Shown: positions 35,986-45,153, counted from the stretch's first letter. The stretch: 64,000 nucleotides of DNA from G963667675 sp965197565 (GCA_965197565.1 CBDANK010000003.1:434001-498000); one strand, 5' to 3'. Numbers and translations: made by a program. The notes: generated from the sequence alone by a model not told the origin.

Positions 35986-36678
35986 TCAGCTGGCGACCGT
36001 CGGTTGGGCGGCAAACGTGAGGGGGGCAGCCTCCTGCATCTTGAAACCCATGTTCCGGCCGAAGTGATACACCAGGCTGTACCGCACCTCTTCCGGTTCC
36101 ACCGGCCGGTCCAGAAGTCGAGCCATGGAAGTTACCGGCCGGTCGTCAATGCCGCAGGGAACGATGTGGTCGTAATAGGATAGGTCGGTGTTGACGTTGA
36201 TGGATAGACCGTGATAGGCGACGCCCCTGCTGATTTTCACTCCGATGGCGGCGACCTTGGCATCCCCAACCCACACCCCGGTCAATCCCTCAACTAGTCC
36301 CCCTTGTATTTGAAAGTCTCCCAGGGTGTCAACGATAACCCGTTCCAGGGTGCGCACGTACTTTAGAGGACCTCCCCACTGGCGAAGGGCGACCACCGGA
36401 TAGGCCACCAGTTGTCCCGGGCCGTGGTAGGTAATCTGGCCGCCCCGGTCTGTTTCGTAAACGTCGATACCCTTAACCTGTAGCTCTTTGGGACTCAATA
36501 AAAGGTGGTCGAGGCGGCTGAGCCTCCCCTTGGTGTACACCGGGGGATGTTCCAACAGAAGCAGGGTGTTGGGCTGCTTGCCCTCGCTGATTTGTTGGGC
36601 CAGGCTGCGTTGCAGGTCCAAGGCCGGTTGATATTCGACTATGCCCAGGAAGGCCGCCTGGCAGCGGGTAGGAGGCAC
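35986..36678 (-). CDS. lipB: Octanoyl-[ACP]:protein N-octanoyltransferase
   Basis: LipB moves the octanoyl group from acyl carrier protein to lipoyl domains, the first step of lipoate synthesis. RGGQITYHGPGQLVAYP is the family signature; the catalytic pair is Lys141 (DAKVAAIGVKI) and Cys175 (HIVPCGI), placed as in E. coli LipB. Its start is GTG 36678, ten bases after the E2 stop, so it is the last gene of the 2-oxoacid dehydrogenase operon and can lipoylate the E2 made just before it. LipA is not in the window. At 230 residues the length is normal; the basic, Ala-rich C-terminus is slightly extended. Confidence 0.95.
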   Translation of the reverse strand: MPPTRCQAAFLGIVEYQPALDLQRSLAQQISEGKQPNTLLLLEHPPVYTKGRLSRLDHLLLSPKELQVKGIDVYETDRGGQITYHGPGQLVAYPVVALRQWGGPLKYVRTLERVIVDTLGDFQIQGGLVEGLTGVWVGDAKVAAIGVKISRGVAYHGLSINVNTDLSYYDHIVPCGIDDRPVTSMARLLDRPVEPEEVRYSLVYHFGRNMGFKMQEAAPLTFAAQPTVAS

Positions 36679-36688
36679 GGCGGCTCAC

Positions 36689-38005
36689 TCAGTAAATCGG
36701 CGAATCGGGTCCCAGGCCTTGCAATTTCCGTTTAACGGACTGCAGAAATTTACCGCTCTCGGACCCATCATTTATACGGTGGTCGAAGGACAAGCAGAGG
36801 TTCATCATGGACCGGATGGCGATGGCATCATCCCGCGCCACCGCTCGTTTCTCAATAGCCTCGGTGGTCATAATAGCGGCCTGGGGATGGTTGATAATGG
36901 GCTGGGAGATGACGGAGCCCAAGGCGCCGGTGTTGTTTAACGTAAATGTCCCGCCCTGAACGTCATTGAGGGCTAGCTTGCTTTGCCGGGCCCGCAGGGT
37001 CAGGTCTCTGGCGGCTCGGGCCAGCCCGGCGACGCTCAACCGATCGGCATCGTGAATCACCGGGACGATCAACCCTTCCGGAGCAGCCACGGCGATGCCC
37101 ACATTGATCCGCTTCTTCAGAATGATTTTGTCGCCGCCCCAAGAGGCGTTAAGGGTGCGGTGCTCCTTGAGGGACTCCACCGCCGCTTTGATGATGAAGG
37201 GCAGGTAGGTCAGGTCCACCCCCTCCCGCTGCTCGAAGGCGGCCCGCACCTGGGCTCTCAAGGACACCAGGTTGGTTACGTCCACCTCTACCATGCTCCA
37301 CGCATGAGGGATCTGGCTGACGCTGCGCACCATAGCGTCGGCTATCATCCTACGCACCGGGGTTAACGGGAGGTGTTCCTCTTCTTGCTCAGCGGCAACT
37401 GCATAGGTTGGCTGGTCCCGAGGAACGGAAGCAGTTTGCGCCTCCGCCGCGGGAGCCGATTCCAGGTATTTCAACACGTCTTCTCTGGTAATCCGGCCTC
37501 CCATGCCAGTGCCGGTGATTCGGCTGAGGTCCACATTGTGTTCCTGCACCAGCCGCCGCACCGCCGGCGACAAACGGGGCACGCCAGCCCGCGGGCCGAC
37601 CGCTGGCGCGGAGGTCTCGGCAGGCTCGATGCCGCCGCCGGTAGGGCCCACCGGCGCGACGTCTTTGACCAAGTAACCGGTGGTGCTCACTTGCTCCGGC
37701 CTCCCGGTCTGCTCTTTAGCAACAACCAACTCTGAAGACGGCGGAGGCGGAGCCTCTGGAAGCGCTTCGTCGGTCTCCATTTCAGCGATGGGCGCCCCCA
37801 TCGGTATAGTCTCTCCCTCTTGGGCCAGCACCTTGAGCAGCGAACCGCCCACCGGAGAGGGCACCTCCATAGTTACTTTGTCGGTGATCACTTCCAGCAG
37901 CGCCTCGTACCGCTCGACGGTGTCGCCGGGCTGTTTCAGCCATTTCCCGATTGTTCCTTCGACAATGGACTCGCCAACGTGGGGAAGCTCAATGATTACT
38001 GCCAA
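36689..38005 (-). CDS. 2-oxoacid dehydrogenase dihydrolipoyl acyltransferase (E2)
   Basis: E2 core of a pyruvate or branched-chain 2-oxoacid dehydrogenase complex. One lipoyl domain (residues ~5-75, lipoyl Lys in ITDKVTMEV), an Ala/Pro/Thr-rich linker, a peripheral subunit-binding domain (VPRLSPAVRRLVQEHNVDL with TGTGMGGRIT), another linker, and the catalytic domain with the FDHRINDG active site near the C-terminus. The start is TTG 38005 after GGGGGTGGTG; the frame is open upstream into the E1beta gene but that part is not E2. The single lipoyl domain and the E1alpha/E1beta style fit the branched-chain or Gram-positive type complex. E3 is not in the window. Confidence 0.94.
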   Translation of the reverse strand: MAVIIELPHVGESIVEGTIGKWLKQPGDTVERYEALLEVITDKVTMEVPSPVGGSLLKVLAQEGETIPMGAPIAEMETDEALPEAPPPPSSELVVAKEQTGRPEQVSTTGYLVKDVAPVGPTGGGIEPAETSAPAVGPRAGVPRLSPAVRRLVQEHNVDLSRITGTGMGGRITREDVLKYLESAPAAEAQTASVPRDQPTYAVAAEQEEEHLPLTPVRRMIADAMVRSVSQIPHAWSMVEVDVTNLVSLRAQVRAAFEQREGVDLTYLPFIIKAAVESLKEHRTLNASWGGDKIILKKRINVGIAVAAPEGLIVPVIHDADRLSVAGLARAARDLTLRARQSKLALNDVQGGTFTLNNTGALGSVISQPIINHPQAAIMTTEAIEKRAVARDDAIAIRSMMNLCLSFDHRINDGSESGKFLQSVKRKLQGLGPDSPIY

Positions 38006-38021
38006 GATCGCACCACCCCCG

Positions 38022-39005
38022 TCAGTATGCTGCCAGCCTACGCATGGCTTGGGTGATCTTCTCGGTGTCGGGCATATAAGCGTTTTCCAGGCTTTGAGCG
38101 AAGGGCATTGTGGGCACATCGGGCCCGCAGAGCCGGGAAATGGGCCCGTCCAAGTGTTCGAAGGCTTGTTCGGCCACCAGGGCCGCTACTTCAGCACCAA
38201 CACCGCCGGTAACGTTGTCTTCATGGACGATGAGCAGCTTGCCCGTCTTCTTGACCGAATCCAGCACTGCCGCTGTATCCAAGGGCTTCAAGGTCCGAAG
38301 GTCTACAACCTCCGCATCGATGCCCTCTTGCTCCAAGTGTTGCGCCGCTTCCAGGCAGTAGTGGAGCATCAACCCATAGCTCACCACGGTGAGGCTTTCC
38401 CCGGGGCGCTTCACGTCAGCCACACCGATGGGGACGGTGTAGTCCTCTTCGGGGACCTCACCTCGCACCAAACGGTAGGTTTTCTTATGCTCTAAGAAAA
38501 CCACCGGGTTGTTGTCCCGGATGGAAGACTTGAGCAGACCCTTGGCGTCGTAGGGTGTTGCCGGCGTGATGACCTTCAGCCCGGGGGTGTGAAAGAGGTA
38601 GCTCTCCACATTCTGGGAATGAAAAAGGCCCCCTCGTATTCCGCCGCCGTAGGGGATGCGGACCACCAAGGGCACCTGTACTTGGCCGTTGGTCCCGTAG
38701 CACACCCGGGCGGCCTCGCCGATCAATTGATTGGCTGCCGGCCACATGAAGTCGGAAAACTGGACTTCCGGTATCGGCCGCAGCCCCCGGAATGCAGCGC
38801 CAAGGGCGATTCCCATGATGGAGGCCTCGGCCAAGGGAGTATCCATGACCCGAGACCCGCCAAATTCGTCGAACAGCCCCTGTGTGGCCAGGAAGACACC
38901 GCCGCGCCGGCCCACGTCTTCGCCCATCACGAAGACGCTGGAATCTCGCTGCATCTCCTCCCGGATCGCTTCTCGCACCGCTTCGATTACTGTCTTAACT
39001 GCCAA
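38022..39005 (-). CDS. 2-oxoacid dehydrogenase E1 beta subunit
   Basis: Beta chain of the heterotetrameric E1 that decarboxylates a 2-oxoacid with ThDP. Conserved blocks: VFVMGEDVGRRGGVF, RVMDTPLAEASIMGIALG, EVQFSDFMWPAANQ, RIPYGGGIRGGLFHSQ, GLKVITPATPYDAKGLL and the C-terminal EDNVTGGVGAEVAALV. The length (327) is standard. It begins at TTG 39005 after AGAGGC, 11 bases past the E1alpha stop, and is followed by E2 after 16 bases. Substrate (pyruvate or branched-chain keto acid) cannot be set from this chain; the family often works on branched-chain substrates in this lineage. Confidence 0.95.
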   Translation of the reverse strand: MAVKTVIEAVREAIREEMQRDSSVFVMGEDVGRRGGVFLATQGLFDEFGGSRVMDTPLAEASIMGIALGAAFRGLRPIPEVQFSDFMWPAANQLIGEAARVCYGTNGQVQVPLVVRIPYGGGIRGGLFHSQNVESYLFHTPGLKVITPATPYDAKGLLKSSIRDNNPVVFLEHKKTYRLVRGEVPEEDYTVPIGVADVKRPGESLTVVSYGLMLHYCLEAAQHLEQEGIDAEVVDLRTLKPLDTAAVLDSVKKTGKLLIVHEDNVTGGVGAEVAALVAEQAFEHLDGPISRLCGPDVPTMPFAQSLENAYMPDTEKITQAMRRLAAY

Positions 39006-39016
39006 CAGGGCCTCTT

Positions 39017-40057
39017 TTAGGGGGCGTAAACCAGGTCTTGGATAGTCGAAACGTCGGGAAGTCCGGCGGCTTCAGCCGCGTCGGTGGCTTCGTTGACCAA
39101 CTTTGTCGCACGGGCCTTGATGTCCTTTATTTGTTGCTCGGTGATTGCGCCCTGCTCCACCAGGAGGGCCGCCAAAGACACTACCGGGTCCCGCTGGCGA
39201 GCCTCTTCTACTTCATCAGCGGGACGGTAGCGGCGGTCGTCATCGTCGGTGGTATGAGGCATGAAGCGCTCGACTTTCATCTCCAGCAACACCGGTCCTT
39301 GCTCTCGGGCGTGTTTGATAGCTTCTCGGGTGGCCTCGTAGCACAGGGTCAGGTCCATGCCGTCCACCACGAAACCGGGAAAACCATAGCTGGCAGACCG
39401 GCTGGCCACATCGTCGACGGCCATTTGGTTGCTTTGAGGCACCGATATGGCGTAGCGGTTATTTTCGCATATAAACACTAGGGGGAGCCGGTGAACCCCG
39501 GCGAAATTCATGGCTTCGTGGGCCTCGCCCTGGCTGGAGCCGCCGTCGCCGAAGTAGGCCAAGGTGACTGTGTCATCGCGCAGCATCTTGCAACCAAGGG
39601 CGTATCCGGTTGCTTGGGTCAGTCCGGCTCCAACCACGTTGGATATCTGGATGATGCGGTGAGGCAGGTCGGCGCCTTGAAGAGGAAACTGACGGGCGTT
39701 GCTGTAGGGGTCCCCTGCTTTGCCCATGAAAGATAGCATTACCTGCGTCGGTGTGAGTCCCGCCGCCACTTTCAAGCCCAGGTCCCGGTAGTAGGGGAAC
39801 AGGAAGCACTTTCCGTCCTTTTCCGCCGCCAACAGGCTGCCCAACTGGGCCGCTTCATGTCCTTGGCAAGATGCCGCGATGGGCACTTTACCTTGCCGGT
39901 TTAGTGCCCAAATTCGTTCGTCGATGGTACGGACCAGCACCATTCGAGTGTAGTAGTCCACCAAATCTTCGGTGGTTAAATCTTTGGGCGCCGCCGGTCC
40001 AACTGCGGAAGTTGCTTTATTGGCCCGCCGTCCGGGCCCGGACTTAGTCCGTGGCAT
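39017..40057 (-). CDS. 2-oxoacid dehydrogenase E1 alpha subunit
   Basis: Alpha chain of E1, binding the ThDP diphosphate: GDGGSSQGEAHEAMNFAG followed by VFICENNRYAIS is the ThDP motif. GHEAAQLGS, FPYYRDLGLKVAAG and the phosphorylation-loop region MPHTTDDDDRRYR agree with branched-chain type E1alpha. ATG 40057 with AAGGGAG five bases upstream is the start; it gives a basic, Gly/Pro-rich N-terminal ~25 residues. First gene of the E1alpha-E1beta-E2-lipB operon. The 40118-40439 gap upstream contains only a possible promoter region and single-ended MITE-like words (TTTTCAATCGTC at 40290). Confidence 0.95.
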   Translation of the reverse strand: MPRTKSGPGRRANKATSAVGPAAPKDLTTEDLVDYYTRMVLVRTIDERIWALNRQGKVPIAASCQGHEAAQLGSLLAAEKDGKCFLFPYYRDLGLKVAAGLTPTQVMLSFMGKAGDPYSNARQFPLQGADLPHRIIQISNVVGAGLTQATGYALGCKMLRDDTVTLAYFGDGGSSQGEAHEAMNFAGVHRLPLVFICENNRYAISVPQSNQMAVDDVASRSASYGFPGFVVDGMDLTLCYEATREAIKHAREQGPVLLEMKVERFMPHTTDDDDRRYRPADEVEEARQRDPVVSLAALLVEQGAITEQQIKDIKARATKLVNEATDAAEAAGLPDVSTIQDLVYAP

Positions 40058-40439
40058 TGAATCTCCCTTGGGCGGCTTGTAAATATAAAGAGGGGCCGCC
40101 TGGGCGCCCCCTTTCACAGCTTAGCACCGGCTCCCGGATACACCAAATAGCCAAACCATCGGTCTCCACAACGATTCAAATTGCTCACAATTATATATGC
40201 CAGTAGCCTAACCCGGCAAATCCAAGTACTCCGTCTTCAGCGCAATCGCATTTACTGGCGCGTGAGCGATAAGCTAAACCCTGAGGCTTTTCAATCGTCA
40301 CTCCCGCCTTCGGAGACCTTTGCATAACCGCTGGCATAGTTGCCATAGTCAACGTAGTCGAGCATCTTCATGAAAGCCCGAGGGATATTCTGAATTTCGC
40401 AGGGAGGCGCCTTAAGCCGGCGGCCTGATCGTGGCAGCC

Positions 40440-40604
40440 ATGCCCAACTCTATTCTGCGAACGATATTCAAGGGTTTACGTATGGGCGCCCCCGGCTTTA
40501 GGGATACGGTATTGGTCGCCGACCGGAAGCCGCCGGGTCGGGTTCCTCGGGAACCGGACCCTCAAGCGATGCGGAATATGGCTGACGATGAGGGATTCTC
40601 TTAG
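40440..40604 (+). CDS. Possible 54-residue protein
   Basis: An ATG frame encodes 54 residues opening with NSILRTIFKGLRMGAPGF and closing with AMRNMADDEGFS. The amino acid mix is protein-like and codon use resembles the neighbours, but no ribosome site is visible upstream and I recognise no family. It lies beside the phage-like cassette and could be part of the same insertion. The remaining bases between 40058 and 40636 show no other gene. Confidence 0.3.
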   Translation: MPNSILRTIFKGLRMGAPGFRDTVLVADRKPPGRVPREPDPQAMRNMADDEGFS

Positions 40605-40636
40605 AGGTTGACCAGGGTCTACTCCAACTCCAGTCC

Positions 40637-41257
40637 CTAATATATGGTGAGCCGCGGCCTGAAGGCGGGGCCTTCCTTCAGATCCATGTTTTGGAAGTAT
40701 CCGGTGTAGCCAAAAGGATAGCCGTCGTTACGGTTCACCATGCCAAAAGCGTACCGGTACTTTGCCCTGCGGTAGCCGGTCACTGTTAGGGTGTCTACTA
40801 GCGTGGTCCGGCTTGCATTGCTGTAAATTTTGAGCGTCACGGTGTCGCTCCCGGCGGCACGGGACAGGGTGCAGTAGTAGACTGTATCCTCGGATAGATT
40901 GGTAGTGCTGTCCGCCGCCTCGTGAGCGCCGCGAAACAAAAAGAAAAGTGGACCAACAGCCGTGGCGCGACTTCCCTGGTCTACGATTTCGCAATGAACA
41001 GCGTCCGGCTCCCACGCTGTGCAGTCGTTGATGGTGTCGCTGAAACCTATAGATGCTCGACCGTCCTCCACCCCGGCAGAGTCTTGAAACACCTCGAAAT
41101 CCACATCCAAGGCGTCGAAGTGGTCCACGCCCTTGTCATCATAGACAAAGACAGATTCGTTCCTTCGGAGGCGCGCCGCCGCTATCTTGGAACCGGTGAC
41201 AGTCAGACGGGAATTGGGGTCCGTTTTTGTGTAGGTTGTAAAGTCCTCAATTGCCAC
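40637..41257 (-). CDS. Phage-like structural protein (putative lectin-type domain)
   Basis: A 206-residue protein dominated by beta-strands. It opens AIEDFTTYTKTDPNSRLTVT, then shows a jelly-roll-like pattern with SVFVYDDKG, HFDALDVDFEVF, FFLFRGAHEAAD, TVYYCTLSR and VTLKIYSNASRTTLVDTLTV, resembling LamG/concanavalin-type phage or virus tail proteins. No catalytic motif. The GTG 41257 overlaps the TAG of the preceding gene by one base, so the two are tightly coupled. The frame is open upstream but that part overlaps the previous gene. Function inferred only from fold-like pattern and neighbours. Confidence 0.55.
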   Translation of the reverse strand: MAIEDFTTYTKTDPNSRLTVTGSKIAAARLRRNESVFVYDDKGVDHFDALDVDFEVFQDSAGVEDGRASIGFSDTINDCTAWEPDAVHCEIVDQGSRATAVGPLFFLFRGAHEAADSTTNLSEDTVYYCTLSRAAGSDTVTLKIYSNASRTTLVDTLTVTGYRRAKYRYAFGMVNRNDGYPFGYTGYFQNMDLKEGPAFRPRLTIY

Positions 41258-41580
41258 TAGATAATCTCGTCTATGATCAGGGGCCAAGCGGTCGATTGGC
41301 GCAATTCTTCTCGCGTCCGGCCGATGGCGGCGGATATATTGGTTTCGGTTACTCGAAATATTGTGCCCAAGAAGTCGCGCCACTCCGTCTCGGTCAGCAG
41401 GTGTTTATATGGATATTTGGCTTGGATTTTGGCCGGCAGCTTACCCCACCGGGTTGCGGAGATGCCCTCTCGGCGCCAGGCGCCCATTTCGTTGTGCAGT
41501 AGGTGCAAGAGCTCCTGCGCCCGCATGGTGTATTCCATGCGCTTGGCCGGGGTGTCGGCGTCGACGGGGAAGGTTAGCAT
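41257..41580 (-). CDS. Small phage-cassette protein of unknown function
   Basis: A 107-residue helical protein with a charged centre (AKRMEYTMRAQELLHLLHNE) and Trp/Lys-rich middle (ATRWGKLPAKIQAKYPYKH) ending in LIIDEII. It sits between two beta-rich phage-like proteins, with its TAG overlapping the next gene's GTG and 26 bases after the previous stop; ACGGAG precedes its ATG. This spacing is typical of phage structural operons. No family recognised. Confidence 0.55.
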   Translation of the reverse strand: MLTFPVDADTPAKRMEYTMRAQELLHLLHNEMGAWRREGISATRWGKLPAKIQAKYPYKHLLTETEWRDFLGTIFRVTETNISAAIGRTREELRQSTAWPLIIDEII

Positions 41581-41606
41581 TTCAGCTCCGTTTTGCCGGC
41601 CCAGTG

Positions 41607-42470
41607 TCAGGGCAGCCTAAATGAGAGAGTTACGATGAGGCCCTTGGGCGGGGTGGTCGAAACAGTGTCCACGTCCACCCGGAGAACGTCGTTGGTTGCT
41701 ACGTCGTCGTTGGCGGTGTTTATGACGGCGGCCGCGTCCGCTGTGTCCGAGCCGGTTTCCCCAGAGTCGATGGTCAGCTTGGTGGAAAGGATGTCCACTG
41801 AGTCGGTGACGTTGGCGATTTGGATTTCGGTTGCTCCGCCGATGCCGGCGATTATGACTTCAGCGTGCGTCCGGACCAGGTTCATGTGGTTTAGTTTGCT
41901 GTCAATGTGGATGTAGAATTTGCCGGCGCCGGCGGCGACATTGGCGGTGAAGTCGAAGACCACCATTTGCACTACTACTTCGCCGTGGACCGAGCCGGCC
42001 AGGCCGTCGGGAGTGACTGCGCGGCCTCTGTCGGCCCCGGCATTGGTTTCGGCGGTGGTGGCCAGCTCGACTATGCCAGCGGCGGTGGTGGATGCGGCCG
42101 TGCCGGCTGTGCTTGCTGGGCCGGGTGAGGCTAGAAATGGCAATTCAAACCAGTTGGAGCCGTCGGAGTAGTAGCTCTTGCCACCGTAATTCTCGGAGAT
42201 GACGTCGGTGGCGGAATCGTCGATCTTCTCGGGACCTTCGGCGGCGACGGTGATGTTGTTGACGGCAGCGGCGCCGGACTCGTCTTTGATTGTGTAGGTC
42301 CGCCCTTTCCGGACTTCGGAAGAGGGGAGTGTAATGGTAACCGCTCCGGCCCGGTTGACCCCGATCACACGGTCGCCGGCTTTGGCGGTATAGGCGGCGG
42401 CGGTTACTTTGACGTAAGCCTCCGACACTGAACGCAAAGGCGGCCGATGAACTTGTTGAGCTTGGACCAT
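41607..42470 (-). CDS. Phage-like tail/structural protein, first gene of the cassette
   Basis: 287 residues. Its N-terminal half has a pattern common in phage tail and baseplate proteins: AGDRVIGVNRAGAVTITLPS, then GRTYTIKDESGAAAVNNITVAA, GPEKIDDS, NYGGKSYYSDGSNWFELPF. The middle is Ala/Thr/Gly-rich (PASTAGTAASTTAAG), and the C-terminal half is beta-rich (VFDFTANVAAGAGKFYIHID, then TLSFRLP at the end). GGAG at six bases precedes the ATG. It heads a three-gene minus-strand cassette flanked by cellular genes. No terminase, portal or integrase genes are near, so this is a fragment or domesticated module. Confidence 0.65.
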   Translation of the reverse strand: MVQAQQVHRPPLRSVSEAYVKVTAAAYTAKAGDRVIGVNRAGAVTITLPSSEVRKGRTYTIKDESGAAAVNNITVAAEGPEKIDDSATDVISENYGGKSYYSDGSNWFELPFLASPGPASTAGTAASTTAAGIVELATTAETNAGADRGRAVTPDGLAGSVHGEVVVQMVVFDFTANVAAGAGKFYIHIDSKLNHMNLVRTHAEVIIAGIGGATEIQIANVTDSVDILSTKLTIDSGETGSDTADAAAVINTANDDVATNDVLRVDVDTVSTTPPKGLIVTLSFRLP

Positions 42471-42615
42471 TAAGCGCTCCTCATTGGCCCGGTTGAATCC
42501 TCGTTGCCGGGAGCGTGAGTACTCTGAACCAGGAAATCCTGTCTGCCTACGCGGGTCTGGGTTGACGGCTTCAGTGTCACTTGCCCTCTCAAGAACGCTT
42601 GGCGGCGGTCAAAAA

Positions 42616-42650
42616 TAAAGGGACAGCTCCCATACGGGTCTGTCCCTTTA
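42616..42650 (-). terminator. Intrinsic terminator after the phosphotriesterase-like gene
   Basis: TAAAGGGACAG and CTGTCCCTTTA form a perfect 11-bp stem around a 13-base loop. On the minus strand a T-rich run (TTTATTTTTG) follows the stem, as expected for rho-independent termination of transcripts from the phosphotriesterase-like gene upstream. Confidence 0.7.
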
Positions 42651-42802
42651 GGAAATCGCTCTTATCGGCGGCGCCGGCGCGCTTGCTTGACTGCTGCCAT
42701 TGAGATTAGGGAAGCGTATCCCCGGCTGTCAACCCGTCAATGACAGACAGCGGCCGCATCCGGAAGAATCCAGCGTTGCCTCAGGGTGGCCTAGTTATTT
42801 CT

Positions 42803-43867
42803 CTAGGACGCCATCGTTAGAATTCGGGCTGGATTATGCACCAGGATTGAGTCGATCTGGTCTTGGGTCATGCCCTTGCGCTTCATTATCGGCACTACGT
42901 TCTGGAGGATATGGGCGTAGCCAAAGCCGCCATACTTCACTAGTTTGATCTTAACGCCGATGTCATGAGAGATGACGAGTTTGTCCTGGTATCCCGCGGC
43001 TATAAGCCCTTGGAGACGGTCAATTCGCACAGCGTCGTTTGGCATGTCGATGGCGGGGTTCGACCTGTAATATGACATCTCGTGGCCGAAGTGGTCGAAC
43101 TCAACATAGCACCCTGTTCTAGCCAACTGCACCATGGCCTGGTGGTCGAACAGGGTGCGGTCAACATGCGACATAACCGTTCTCTCCGGGTCGCCTCCGG
43201 CTTCCAGCACCACGTTCATTGCTTCGAAAGGAGCACTGACCGACCGGCCCGGATGGATGAGAAGCGGCGCACCGGTCGCCCTTTGCGCCCGGGAGGCCGC
43301 CTTGAGCGTCTTGATCTCGTTGAGGGTCATTGGCGTCGTGCAGCCAATCTCGCCGATGATTCCGGCTTTGATATTGGTCCCATCGCAGCCCACCGTTACA
43401 TCGTGAATCATCTCTTGCATCAACTGCTCTTCGGAGCGGTCATCCATATCGTCAGGGTGGTACTGGTCGACGTAGTGCCCGCATCCGGCCACTATGTGAA
43501 TCCCGGTAGCCCGGGCGATCCTGCCCATTGCTTCGGGGTCGCGGCTCACGTCCGGAAGCGTGGCGTCAACCATGGCGCCGCCGCCCGAATTCTTGAACTC
43601 CATAACTTCGTTGACCAGCAAAGCCTCGTCCTGGAACCCCACGTTACCGGGGTGCACCGAACCGTAACGGCGGACCCAATCGACGTTCTCCAGCGTAATC
43701 GGCTGGTTGGCCCGCGGATCGTCCGGGACCAAGCCGCGAGGGGGCCATTGGCCGCTGCTGCGAGGCGGGAGTCCGAATGTGTTAAGCAGATGCTCGTGGG
43801 CGAGGGTGATACCCAGCGACGCTGGCTCTACATCGCCCAGCACGGTCTGCACTTTACCTGACGTCAT
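42803..43867 (-). CDS. Phosphotriesterase-family (PTE/PHP-like) metal hydrolase
   Basis: Amidohydrolase-superfamily TIM barrel of the phosphotriesterase/lactonase group. Metal ligands: His24 and His26 (LAHEH), Glu173 at the bridging position (IIGEIG; Lys in true PTE, Glu in PHP), His205 (IHPGR), His234 (MSHVD) and Asp302 (ISHDIG). The bridging Glu fits the PHP-like rather than OPH-like branch; the substrate may be a lactone or small ester. ATG 43867 has GGAGGT seven bases upstream. The LLM oxidoreductase ends 24 bases ahead, and the pair may act on the same compound, e.g. oxidation then ring opening, which is inference. Confidence 0.88.
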   Translation of the reverse strand: MTSGKVQTVLGDVEPASLGITLAHEHLLNTFGLPPRSSGQWPPRGLVPDDPRANQPITLENVDWVRRYGSVHPGNVGFQDEALLVNEVMEFKNSGGGAMVDATLPDVSRDPEAMGRIARATGIHIVAGCGHYVDQYHPDDMDDRSEEQLMQEMIHDVTVGCDGTNIKAGIIGEIGCTTPMTLNEIKTLKAASRAQRATGAPLLIHPGRSVSAPFEAMNVVLEAGGDPERTVMSHVDRTLFDHQAMVQLARTGCYVEFDHFGHEMSYYRSNPAIDMPNDAVRIDRLQGLIAAGYQDKLVISHDIGVKIKLVKYGGFGYAHILQNVVPIMKRKGMTQDQIDSILVHNPARILTMAS

Positions 43868-43891
43868 GGAGGTACCTCCGGCAACCATCGT

Positions 43892-45013
43892 CTATCGGAT
43901 CGGGTCGGGCAAGGGCGCGTCGCGGACCGGGTCGCCCCGAAAGATGGACTGGGGGCTCTTGAACTCGGGTATAACGTACTTCCCAACGAGGCCGATGGAC
44001 TTCATGACCTTCTCATGCCCCACCCCGTCGATAGAGAGGGCTATTTCGTCTATCCCTAACTTCTCCATGTACTTGATTCGCTCTATGAAGTCGTCGGGTG
44101 TGCCAAGCAAGCAGGTTGGGGTGTTTTCCCGCAGGAAATCCAGGTCGCCTGCGTACTTCTCACGGTCCCTTACCCGAGCCATGTATCCATAATCCGGCGA
44201 GAGATCAGCCAGTTCCGCCCGTGTGTTGATGCCCTGGCTGTGGGTGCGCGTCGCCCAGTCTCCCCCCACTTCTTTTGCTTGCTGCAAGGTGCTGTCACAG
44301 TAGGCGCCAAGGGTAGAGAAACCTATGCTGTTGCGGACGTGGCCGCAGAAGTGCTTCGCATTGGCGATCCCGGCCTTGTAGGCGTTGATCTGCTCTTGCA
44401 GATATTCCCAGCCTATCCACAGGTCGCAGGCCAAAGCGCCGATGCCATGCTCGGCGGCCAGACGCGCGCTCTCCACGCTGGTTGTCGCAATCCCCAACGG
44501 GGGGTGAGGCACCTGCATGGCTTTGGGCACCAGCCTCCGCCGTGGAATATCCATCAGCTCGCTATGATGCTCGAACTCCTCTTGAGTGAGGGCCTTGTCG
44601 ATAATCTCGATGGCCTCCCACATTTGCGCTCGGTTCTCCGTGGCCGATACGCCGAAGCCGTCGAACTCCCTGGTGCTGTTGCCCCGGCCCATATAAAGCT
44701 CTGCCCGTCCGCTTGACACGATATCCAAAGTAGCCAGATGCTCCGCGTTTCGGATCGGGTGATTAAAGGCGAAGGGGAGCAGGGTGACCATGTGTCGAAG
44801 GCCGATCCGGTTGGTCTTGGCGGCAACGTAGGCGAACAGTGTTTCCGGGGAGGACACCACGGCTCCCGGGTGGAAGTGTTGCTCTGAGGTCCCCCAGAAG
44901 TCGAACCCCATGCGCTCCGCGTAAACTACTTCCTCCACCATTTCATGGTAGCGGTGATAAATATTAGCTCTGCCCGGGGGCGAGAATCCGTCTTGGTATA
45001 ATCCGATCCGCAC
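43892..45013 (-). CDS. LLM-class flavin-dependent oxidoreductase
   Basis: Luciferase-like monooxygenase or F420-dependent oxidoreductase of 373 residues. TIM-barrel hallmarks: the N-terminal strand RIGLYQDGF, EYAERMGFDFWGTSEQHFHP-like segment (AERMGFDFWGTSEQH), TNRIGLRHMVTLLPF, RNAEHLATLDIVSSGRAEL, GRGNSTREFDGFGV, and a C-terminal LLGTPDDFIERI helix. GTG 45013 with AAAGGAGG nine bases upstream is the start; longer upstream frame lacks family similarity. Cofactor (FMNH2 or F420) is unknown. It is cotranscribed with the phosphotriesterase-like gene. SAR202-type Chloroflexota carry many such genes. Confidence 0.9.
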   Translation of the reverse strand: MRIGLYQDGFSPPGRANIYHRYHEMVEEVVYAERMGFDFWGTSEQHFHPGAVVSSPETLFAYVAAKTNRIGLRHMVTLLPFAFNHPIRNAEHLATLDIVSSGRAELYMGRGNSTREFDGFGVSATENRAQMWEAIEIIDKALTQEEFEHHSELMDIPRRRLVPKAMQVPHPPLGIATTSVESARLAAEHGIGALACDLWIGWEYLQEQINAYKAGIANAKHFCGHVRNSIGFSTLGAYCDSTLQQAKEVGGDWATRTHSQGINTRAELADLSPDYGYMARVRDREKYAGDLDFLRENTPTCLLGTPDDFIERIKYMEKLGIDEIALSIDGVGHEKVMKSIGLVGKYVIPEFKSPQSIFRGDPVRDAPLPDPIR

Positions 45014-45153
45014 GTCGTCAATCCTCCTTTCAGAGAACCAAATTGCCCGGTGGGCTATGAATCGTATACGTTTCCGGGAAGAATCCTCGCGCCGCGACCG
45101 TTGACGGCCATAGTGTATCACCCCATAAGCAACATGGACCCCCTCCCCTCTTT

